From NCBI GenBank assembly GCA_964475985.1, contig CAYYYP010000068.1, positions 1-11,757 on the forward strand: a stretch of 11,757 bases of DNA, in the 5' to 3' direction. The DNA is from CAYYYP01 sp964475985 (GTDB taxonomy: Bacteria > Bdellovibrionota > UBA1018 > CAYHWW01). The notes beneath the pieces were generated by a model that ran no database searches, was not told where the DNA came from, and saw only the letters and a program-made list of their open reading frames with translations. The position numbers and the translations under genes are program-made. This document shows, piece by piece, positions 5,857-11,757 of this stretch (position 1 is its first letter; the number at the start of each line of letters is the position of its first letter).

Positions 5857-7886
5857 CGTCCCTCCCTTCGATGTGCAGCTGCCGTATTTCCAAGTGACGT
5901 GTTTAAACAATTGTCATCAAGGTCTGCGTTTGGGGACGTGGTCCCAGAAGGCACGGACACTTCCTCATCCGGCGCAACTCGAACTTGCGTTGTTGGAGAT
6001 GGTCCTCCGGCGGACACGCTGTCCGCTACTCTTACCCGCTCGGCATCAGGGCCTCTTTGCATTTCGCGAAAGGTTTTTTGTTCGTCGTAAGGTTGGCGCA
6101 AAGCCGCGAGTTGCTCCATGCGTGCGTTGATTTCTTGCTTTAATGCGCGTCGCTGTTTTTCTGAAAGAGGAATGGCTCCTTCCGTGGGAAGGGGTGACGT
6201 CGATCTCAAAAGATTAGTCCCGTGCAACCGCTCCCCAACAAGATTTCGAGCTCGAGTAAACCAATTTGATTCTTCATGGGTGCCGTGTTCATCAATAAAT
6301 GCGCCTAATCTTGCAGCGAATCGTTCCGTAGGATGCTCGATGGCTACCAGTCGATCAAATGCCGCGGCAAAACCACCGGGAAATGTGAGCTCGCGCAGGC
6401 CTTCGGGAATGTGAAGGAGATTTTTGAAATTTTCCAGAAGCCTGACCTGTTCGGATTCGATTTCTCCTAAGGTCGTAAGATTCACGAGGTGAAATGGATT
6501 GTATCTTTGTAAGGCCACATGCATATCACGCATAAAATCTGCTTCTGATTTTTCGCGATGGACTGGTGGGGCCGCCTCCCTAAAATGTTTTGTTTCTGGC
6601 GCGGCTTGCCCTTCCAAAAGCGTTCGGTAGCGCTGAATCGGTTCCCTAAGGGATTCTATGATTGTCCCGATTTTTCGCCTGGAAATCCCACGGAAATCAC
6701 CTGCCAGCGCCGCCATTGCACATTCGACAGCCTGCTGGTGAAGAAGACCTCTTTCTGATCCTGAGTCGTGTGGCCAACGTAGAACAGCGAGCAAAAAATC
6801 GGCTTCTTCTGCGGAAATCTGCGGCTTTGTTTGTGAGTAATAAGCTGTAAGTGAAGGAAAAATTTCCCGCAAAAGCATGAAAGATAAAAAACGTTCTTCA
6901 TTGGTACGCAGATGGTCCGCCGTGAAAAAACGGATTTTTTCCGTCCGGCTTAATTCGTAGAGTAAGGTGCGCCTAACTTCGGGATAATGTATCAAACTCA
7001 GAAATATCGCTTCCGAAACATGTTCGGCAGCCATGGGACTAGGATTTTGGCGAGAAGCGATACTTAGGTGAAAAAGATCGAGGGTCAGTTGGGATAGGGA
7101 ATAATTTCGTCTTTGTTTTTGTAGCACGGTATCGACGACCGCTGTGATTTCCGGCGAAGCAGTTTCATTAGGTAAGCCCAACATTGTCAAAAGTATCGCT
7201 TTCCGTGCCGCTAGTTGAGCAGGACGATTGCCGACGATCTGATTCCATTCGGACGTTAAAATTGTCACGACGCGAGGATCGTGGGCAATTTCCGCCAAAA
7301 CTGGGTGAACTCGCTCCGGTAAATCATGGCTTCCCATTGTCGGATAGAAATCTAAAAAAGCTGCCAAAAAACGGGGAATTTTAACCAAATCGCACAATAA
7401 CCACTGAGCGCGATGGTATCGGTCTGCCCGCGTAGTCCCAACTGCTCCATGATTATAAAAGTATGCTGTCATTGCATTCATAAGGGCTGCCAAATCTGCA
7501 TCGGGTATTGCCCTCAGGATATTCGACACTTCTTGAACGGCGATAGGATTAGGATCACGACCTAACACGGGCAGAGTCATCCCTATAAGTTGATCAAGGA
7601 CCGGAAAGGTTGGGACATCCCTCATGCCCCCTGAGTAGACAATCTGAGGGCCGATGTGCGCTCCTCTTGCGATGACCGCGCTGTCGCGGGTGTAATAATC
7701 CGTGGCCGGCATAAGCAAAACTCGCGAGAGCGACGCACTGGCACGGCCTCGAACCACGGCGTCTGGGCTGGAAATTTCGGATCGCCACTGGCGAATTTGG
7801 TCGGCACTGGGCCAATCGGTTGCGGCGGCACCGGAGGGTAGAAGTAAGAAACAGAAAATCGGAAGCAATGATTTCAGGTATCTCAA
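5853..7886 (-). CDS. Exported helical-repeat protein, tandem paralogue B (TTG start)
   Basis: Family unknown; 677 residues. The start is TTG at 7884-7886, inside TTGA shared with the TGA stop of paralogue C, with AGAAGG six bases upstream. Residues 1-22 form a signal peptide (hydrophobic LLPIFCFLLLPSGAAA). Visible landmarks: HEAT-like SSPDAVVRGRASASLSRVL (39-57), DVPTFPVL (90-97), DPRVVTILTSEWN (203-215), NYSLSQLTLDLFHL (261-274), PEVRRTLL (302-309), AVECAMAALAGD (386-397), RYRTL and ETKHFR (419-436), FHLVNLTTLGE (465-475), LLENFKNLLHIPEGLREL (483-500), IEHPTERFAA (516-525) and a basic/acidic helix EINAR-EQLAALRQ-YDEQKTFREMQRG (585-612). The tail carries RVRVA (617-621) and QVRVA (634-638), an acidic Ser/Thr/Pro-rich linker, and C660-L-N-T-S-L. 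Predicted location is periplasm or outside; no catalytic motif recognised. Confidence 0.82.
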   Translation of the reverse strand: MRYLKSLLPIFCFLLLPSGAAATDWPSADQIRQWRSEISSPDAVVRGRASASLSRVLLMPATDYYTRDSAVIARGAHIGPQIVYSGGMRDVPTFPVLDQLIGMTLPVLGRDPNPIAVQEVSNILRAIPDADLAALMNAMTAYFYNHGAVGTTRADRYHRAQWLLCDLVKIPRFLAAFLDFYPTMGSHDLPERVHPVLAEIAHDPRVVTILTSEWNQIVGNRPAQLAARKAILLTMLGLPNETASPEITAVVDTVLQKQRRNYSLSQLTLDLFHLSIASRQNPSPMAAEHVSEAIFLSLIHYPEVRRTLLYELSRTEKIRFFTADHLRTNEERFLSFMLLREIFPSLTAYYSQTKPQISAEEADFLLAVLRWPHDSGSERGLLHQQAVECAMAALAGDFRGISRRKIGTIIESLREPIQRYRTLLEGQAAPETKHFREAAPPVHREKSEADFMRDMHVALQRYNPFHLVNLTTLGEIESEQVRLLENFKNLLHIPEGLRELTFPGGFAAAFDRLVAIEHPTERFAARLGAFIDEHGTHEESNWFTRARNLVGERLHGTNLLRSTSPLPTEGAIPLSEKQRRALKQEINARMEQLAALRQPYDEQKTFREMQRGPDAERVRVADSVSAGGPSPTTQVRVAPDEEVSVPSGTTSPNADLDDNCLNTSLGNTAAAHRREGR

Positions 7887-9730
7887 TGTGGCCCTTCTCT
7901 CGCCATGCGATTCAAGGTACCTTCCAGGGATTCACCAAGGCATTGTTCGGCAGCTTCAGAATTTTCCGCTGCCTCAGAACTTCCGTCAGTGTTCGGTTCG
8001 ACGGCAACGCGTACGCGAGCATTGTCGGCCTCTATATTATCGGATGATTCTACCGCGATGCGCACTTGCTCAGGTCCGGCCTCTTTTTGCATATCACGAA
8101 AAATTTTTTGTTCATCATAACGTTGCCTCAACGCAGCTATTTGTTCCAACCGCGCGTTAATTTCACGACCAACCATTTGGCGCAGCTTTTTGGAAATGCG
8201 CGGCTTACGTTCAGTAGGTATAGGCTGAACCTTTCCTCTGGAATTGTAGGTGTCCAGCCCTTGGCTTACAAATTCACGTACCGTCGAGAACCACCTTGAA
8301 TGAGGGCCTCTGCTGGCCGGCTCGGCATATTCATCAATAAAGGCGCCAAAACTTTCGGCGAATTGGTCCGTGGGATACTCGATCGTAACTAACCGGTCAA
8401 ACGCAACAGCTAAAGCTCCAGGTGCGGTGAGCTCACGCAAATTTTCCGGAACGCTGAGAAGTATTTTAAAATTTTCCAATAGCTTCAACTGATCCGTTTC
8501 AGATTCGCCCAAAGTTGTAAGATTGACGCCACGAAACGGATTAAACATTTCTAACGCTGCTTGCACCCGGGTCGTGAAGTCCATATCTGAACCCGCATGA
8601 GAACTTGCTTTCCTAAAATGAGTTACTTCTGCTCTGATTTCGTTTTGTCTGAGCGTGCGGTAACGTTGAATGGGGAATTTTAGAATTTCAATGATGGCGG
8701 ACAGTTGACGTTTCGGCACATCATTTAGATCCCCCGTGAGCGCCGCCATGGCACCTTCAAAAATACGTAGGTCCGTTGATGCCTCTTTTACATAATGTGT
8801 GCGTAGTTCGCTGAGCCAGTAGTTTGCCTCCTCTGGGGAGAGCGGAACGGTAGATCGTAAATATACTTCTTTGAGGTCGGGCAAACTGCCGAACAAAAAT
8901 CCCGAGTATAAAAAACGTTCTGCCGGGGTATGAATATGGTCTCCGGTTATGAAATGCAGCCTTTCCATTTGCCCGAATTCAGAAAACAAGGTGCGCCTGA
9001 CTTCCGGTATGTACAACAGTCGGCGCAACATCACGGTTGCATCCAACCGGGCCGTTTCAATTTCACCTATTACCAATTTAAAAAGATCGCGCGTCAATTT
9101 GGAAAAAGAGTAGTTTTGAGTTTGTTTTCTTAAAACTGTGTCCAATGTATCCAAAATGTTTCTGGTCATGGATTGGGAAGCGAATCCCATAAGGACAAGA
9201 AGCAAATTTTTCCGAACTTTAGGCGTGCTGGGAAGTGCACCAATACCATTGTTCCAACCGAATAAAATCGCGTTTACTACTCTTAGGTCATGAATCCCTT
9301 CTTGTAATAGAGACTCAACTAATTCTATTGTATATGGCTGCCGTTCCAACGAATACCGGACAAGCGCATGGATGACGTCCGAGTCGCCCGACTGAAGACC
9401 CATTCTTAAAGCCGCTCGCGCAGCTCCTTGGGACGGTTCGGTATACCTAGTCGCCGCGGCCATATTTAAAAGGGAGTCCAATATTGGGTAGGTCGGTGTG
9501 TGGCCATCGCTCGGTGTTGAGTCCGGGTGTACGACTGCGGCTGGAATTGCAAGGATGGTGGAGAATGATCGAGCTGCAGCCTCGCGCACCAATGGGTCAG
9601 GACTGGAAAGTTGCCGGCCCCAAACCTGCCGTTCTTCTTTCGTAGGCCATTTCCCGGCATGGCTACTCGCAGATTCAAAGAGGAAAGCGCTAGCTAGCAG
9701 GAGTATGACGTAAAGATTTGGTGTTCCCAT
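7883..9730 (-). CDS. Exported helical-repeat protein, tandem paralogue C
   Basis: Family unknown; 615 residues, the shortest complete copy. The ATG at 9728-9730 directly abuts the TAG stop of paralogue D (TAGATG), with only a weak AGAAAG ribosome site, so coupling to upstream translation is likely. Residues 1-26 look like a signal peptide (YVILLLASAFLFESASSHA). The mature protein opens with KWPTKEERQVWGRQLSSPDPLVREA-like HEAT spacing, then TPTYPILDSLL, a helix-rich middle (NYSFSKLTRDLFKL, PEVRRTLFSEF), RYRTL and VTHFR, FRGVNLTTLGESE, LLENFKILLSVPENLREL, and a coiled-coil-prone EINARLEQIAALRQRYDEQK segment. The tail has QVRIA and RVRVA, an Asn/Ser/Glu-rich linker and C597-L-G-E-S-L. That Cys is the only cysteine in the whole protein. 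Compared with B, it lacks residues in the N-terminal third between the HEAT-like start and the PTYP motif. Confidence 0.82.
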   Translation of the reverse strand: MGTPNLYVILLLASAFLFESASSHAGKWPTKEERQVWGRQLSSPDPLVREAAARSFSTILAIPAAVVHPDSTPSDGHTPTYPILDSLLNMAAATRYTEPSQGAARAALRMGLQSGDSDVIHALVRYSLERQPYTIELVESLLQEGIHDLRVVNAILFGWNNGIGALPSTPKVRKNLLLVLMGFASQSMTRNILDTLDTVLRKQTQNYSFSKLTRDLFKLVIGEIETARLDATVMLRRLLYIPEVRRTLFSEFGQMERLHFITGDHIHTPAERFLYSGFLFGSLPDLKEVYLRSTVPLSPEEANYWLSELRTHYVKEASTDLRIFEGAMAALTGDLNDVPKRQLSAIIEILKFPIQRYRTLRQNEIRAEVTHFRKASSHAGSDMDFTTRVQAALEMFNPFRGVNLTTLGESETDQLKLLENFKILLSVPENLRELTAPGALAVAFDRLVTIEYPTDQFAESFGAFIDEYAEPASRGPHSRWFSTVREFVSQGLDTYNSRGKVQPIPTERKPRISKKLRQMVGREINARLEQIAALRQRYDEQKIFRDMQKEAGPEQVRIAVESSDNIEADNARVRVAVEPNTDGSSEAAENSEAAEQCLGESLEGTLNRMAREGPH

Positions 9731-10459
9731 CTATCGCCGTCTTTCTGCCGCAAGGGCGGTTAAGGATTTAGCTAAACAAGCGGCCGGGTCTTCCTCTGCG
9801 GCGTTAGTGGACAAGTGCGTTTCTGTTGAAGTATCAACCCTCACTCGAGCGCCTTCACTGGTGGTTGATTCTGCGGCTACCCGTACACGCTCGACATCTG
9901 GCCCTCTTTGCATCGCGCGAAAGGTTTTTTGGTTCGCATGGCGCTCCATCAAGGCGCGGATTTCTAAAGTGCGCGTCTCGATCTCACGCAGAGCGTGACG
10001 GGCCTGTTCGGAGGTAAACGTTGCTTGTTTAGCGCGTGCGTTCTGCTCAGTTTTATTCCTTCGCAGAATCCAATCTAAAACCCTGGTGAATTTGCCCCTC
10101 TGATGACGCCCCAATGAAAGTTCAAGGTTTGAAACAAGTTCCCCGAACTGCCGCATGAATGCATCCGTAGGATGTGCAACTTGCACTAACAAATTTAAAG
10201 AAGCTGCAAAATCACCCGGCACGATAAGTTCCCTCAAATTGTCCGGCAAATGAAATTGAGCGCTTACATTCTTAAGGAGTCGTAACTGCATAGACTCATT
10301 TTCGCCAAGGGTCTGCAGGTCAATGCCGTGGAGTGGACTGATCCGCTCCATGAGAGGTCGCATGGAATCGATGAAGCTACTTTCCTCCGCAGTCAAGGAA
10401 GGCATACTGGGAGCGCGATATCCTTTCATTTCTACCGATGTATCGCCCGCGGGGGTACG
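9731..10459 (-). pseudogene. Paralogue D of the exported helical family, 5' part removed by IS insertion
   Basis: This is the C-terminal third of a fourth family member. The longest ATG-initiated frame starts at 10429 and gives 232 residues. It begins near the VTHFR block of the complete copies, so about 400 residues including the signal peptide are missing. The frame stays open upstream of the ATG to a TAA at 10475-10477 inside the IS end. The codons before the ATG still resemble the family (V-E-M-K-G-Y-R-A against P-E-V-T-H-F-R-A), so the Met is internal, not a start. Retained landmarks: GIDLQTLGENE, LPDNLREL, AHPTDAF, QKTFRAMQRGPDVERVRVA, ARVRV, and C218-L-A-K-S-L, its only cysteine. Without a signal peptide it is unlikely to be exported. 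The stop TAG touches the ATG of paralogue C. The family missing portion should lie beyond the IS, outside the window, unless deleted. Confidence 0.8.
10446..10453. other. 8-bp palindrome at the IS/host junction
   Basis: CCCGCGGG is a perfect palindrome lying just outside the conserved IS end and within the last codons of paralogue D that still look host-derived. Some IS481 elements prefer palindromic targets, so this could mark the insertion target. The exact junction cannot be fixed with only one flank visible. Confidence 0.3.
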
Positions 10460-10505
10460 TTCCGGACGCCTTGGTTACAGATTATACTGAACGCCTTGGT
10501 AACAC
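10460..10505. repeat. Left inverted end of the IS, two direct copies of a 15-bp box
   Basis: Box 1 is GACGCCTTGGTTACAG (10465-10480) and box 2 is ACGCCTTGGTAACAC (10491-10505), 25 bases apart. The outer sequence TTCCGGACGCCTTGGTTACA (10460-10479) has a perfect 20-base inverted match to the inner box of the other end (11707-11726). The transposase stop codon (10509-10511) lies just inside it. Confidence 0.85.
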
Positions 10506-10508
10506 TTT

Positions 10509-11684
10509 TTATAGTTCATTAATAAACGGGTTTTCTCCTGGAGTGAACCTCAAACTTTGGTCATCAAAGAAACCTAAGTCGTATTCCATAAATTTTACCA
10601 ACCATATTCCATCATCTTGAGCATAAAGTCCTACCGGTTGATGTGCGAACGACTCTGAGAGAAAGACTCTTTTCTGACGTCCAATCGCCATTGCTCCGCA
10701 ACCACTTACACTAGCGATTCTATCAGCGTTTGCGTAAGACGGGTCGGTTAGAATCTTGGGATAAGTTCTGGGTGAGGGTCGGTATATTTCCGATGGTGTC
10801 TGCATGTTTAGGGCGGCGTGAGGACGTATTTGATTATACTGTTCAACAAACTCATCTAGAACTTCCTGTTGTTGCAAAAAATTAGCTTTTCTGGTGCCCA
10901 AAACTTCTAACTTCAAAGTCTTATGAATCCGTTCATGCCTACCATTCTGTTGTGGGCAACCTGGTTGAGTGCGTTCGATTTTTATGCCCAGGCGTAGCCA
11001 CCAAACGGAGAGTTTACTTAACCCAAAAAGTGCTCGTGAGGAGAATGGAGCCCCGTTATCCGAACGGATTGCAAGTGGCATCCCATATTCTTTAAATGCG
11101 AGTTCAAAAGCAGGGAATGCTTGCGTCACTTTGGTATTCGTCATGGCCTCGCAGGTCAGTAAGTAGCGGCTAAAATGATCAGAGATCGTTAATGGGTAGC
11201 AGTACTGCTTATTGCCAAGCAGAAACTCTCCCTTATAATCTATGCACCATAAATCGTTGGGAGCAGTGGTTGATCGAAGATGAGTGCCTTGAGCTTTATA
11301 ACGGGCACGATTTTTTCGATTCGTAACCAAACCATTTTTATCTAAGATGGAATGAATAGTACTAATTACTGGCGTCTTAATTTCCGGATAGCGTCGCTTA
11401 AGAAGTTCAGCAATTTTAGGTGCGCCCCAAGACGGATACTCTCGTTTTAGCGCTACAATTTGTTTTTGAATTTCCAGAGGGGTGGTTTTTCTGTTTCTAA
11501 CGGCAATGGAGCTTTTATCGTAGAGTCCTTGAGCTCCATGGCTCTGGTATCGATTGATAATTTTATGCCCTGTTTTTCGAGAAATACCGAACTCATTACA
11601 AAGACCTGCAATTTTTTCACCCTGAAGGTAGCGCGCTATAAACTTCATTCTCTCTTCCACAATCTTAGTTTCCTTCCAGGGCAT
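10509..11684 (-). CDS. IS481-family DDE transposase
   Basis: The 391-residue protein appears intact. An N-terminal helix-turn-helix (about 22-47, GEKIAGLCNEFGISRKTGHKI) would bind the IS ends and is followed by a second HTH-like linker (GAPKIAELLKRR). The rve-type DDE core has W146-C-I-D149, then R-S-D209-N-G-A-P-F, then the NGRHE251 motif with a following K/R-rich helix (RIHKTLK), and VEQYNQIRPHAALN typical of IS3/IS481 integrases. The gap between the second Asp and the Glu is 41 residues, a little longer than the common 35, through an insertion near GLSKLSVWW. A C-terminal region of about 90 residues (300-391) includes the usual short beta-rich domain. The ATG at 11684 follows AGGAG by seven bases. 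It has no visible terminator before the host gene. Confidence 0.93.
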   Translation of the reverse strand: MPWKETKIVEERMKFIARYLQGEKIAGLCNEFGISRKTGHKIINRYQSHGAQGLYDKSSIAVRNRKTTPLEIQKQIVALKREYPSWGAPKIAELLKRRYPEIKTPVISTIHSILDKNGLVTNRKNRARYKAQGTHLRSTTAPNDLWCIDYKGEFLLGNKQYCYPLTISDHFSRYLLTCEAMTNTKVTQAFPAFELAFKEYGMPLAIRSDNGAPFSSRALFGLSKLSVWWLRLGIKIERTQPGCPQQNGRHERIHKTLKLEVLGTRKANFLQQQEVLDEFVEQYNQIRPHAALNMQTPSEIYRPSPRTYPKILTDPSYANADRIASVSGCGAMAIGRQKRVFLSESFAHQPVGLYAQDDGIWLVKFMEYDLGFFDDQSLRFTPGENPFINEL

Positions 11685-11701
11685 AGTTTTCTCCTATGCC
11701 C

Positions 11702-11750
11702 AAAAGTGTAACCAAGGCGTCCGGAATAAACTGTTACTAAGGCGTCGATA
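11702..11750. repeat. Right inverted end of the IS, two copies of the same box
   Basis: Read on the minus strand, the outer box is GACGCCTTAGTAACAG (complement of 11731-11746) and the inner box is GACGCCTTGGTTACAC (complement of 11706-11721), again 25 bases apart. Equal spacing at both ends suggests paired transposase-binding sites. The transposase promoter must lie in or beside this segment, but no convincing -35/-10 pair was picked out. Confidence 0.85.
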
Positions 11751-11757
11751 TGTTCAC

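Larger units (their letters stand above)
10460..11757 (-). mobile_element. IS481-like insertion sequence (right end may extend past window)
   Basis: The element is about 1.3 kb, the normal IS481 size, with one intact transposase filling it and matching inverted ends. Reading inward, both ends contain GACGCCTT-GT-ACAG followed 25 bases later by ACGCCTTGGT-ACAC and a T-run. The window ends in TGTTCAC, the complement of GTGAACA, which recalls the TGTGAA tips of IS481 members; the tip may be one or a few bases outside. The left limit is placed at the start of the conserved end and is uncertain by some 20 bases. It interrupts paralogue D and points in the same direction as the array. Confidence 0.85.

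Noticed and set aside
7702..8160. Plus-strand open frame of 152 codons opposite the B/C junction
   Set aside because: It runs antisense through two well-supported coding regions, has low-complexity Arg/Ser composition, no ribosome binding site and no recognisable motif.

Overview
The window looks like a chromosomal segment of a Gram-negative bacterium with moderate G+C. Genes are tightly packed, with convergent stops only 3-4 bases apart and TTG starts inside stop codons. It carries a DedA-family protein, a PilZ protein and several large proteins with Sec-type signal peptides. This would fit a Bdellovibrio-like or other former deltaproteobacterial lineage, but nothing here proves the taxon, so treat it as a weak guess.

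Layout: (1) 1-246, the 3' end of a membrane-protein gene on the + strand. (2) 251-2544, three minus-strand genes: DedA-family membrane protein, PilZ-domain protein, and an apparently exported protein with a kinase-like catalytic loop. (3) 2545-2724, a divergent intergenic region holding a perfect 32-bp tandem duplication. Each copy carries a good sigma70-like promoter, and the second places the transcription start on or beside the ATG of the next gene. (4) 2725-3849, a plus-strand AAA ATPase of the AAA_14/DUF4143 type. (5) 3853-about 10455, four tandem minus-strand paralogues. Three are complete (667, 677 and 615 aa, with signal peptides) and the fourth lacks its 5' part. They form a tightly coupled array with TAG|ATG and TTGA junctions. 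(6) About 10460 to beyond the window end, an IS481-like insertion sequence with an intact DDE transposase, which cut the fourth paralogue.

The main novelty is the paralogue array. I do not recognise the family. The proteins are predicted to be exported and rich in alpha helices, with a HEAT-like start. They share a conserved core (a TLGE...LLEN...LREL region) and a helical segment followed by an unusual low-complexity tail. The tail has two VR[VI]A-type motifs, then an invariant Cys in a C-L-x-x-S-L context 14-18 residues from the C-terminus. That Cys is the only one shared by all four copies and the only one in two of them, so the tail may be an attachment, export or crosslinking signal.

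Without the ATPase and its promoter, all genes from the array to DedA would run in one direction. The ATPase therefore looks like an insertion into a pre-existing minus-strand gene block. The IS lies in the same direction as the array, upstream of it, so it may have separated the array from its original promoter or now supply transcription by read-through.
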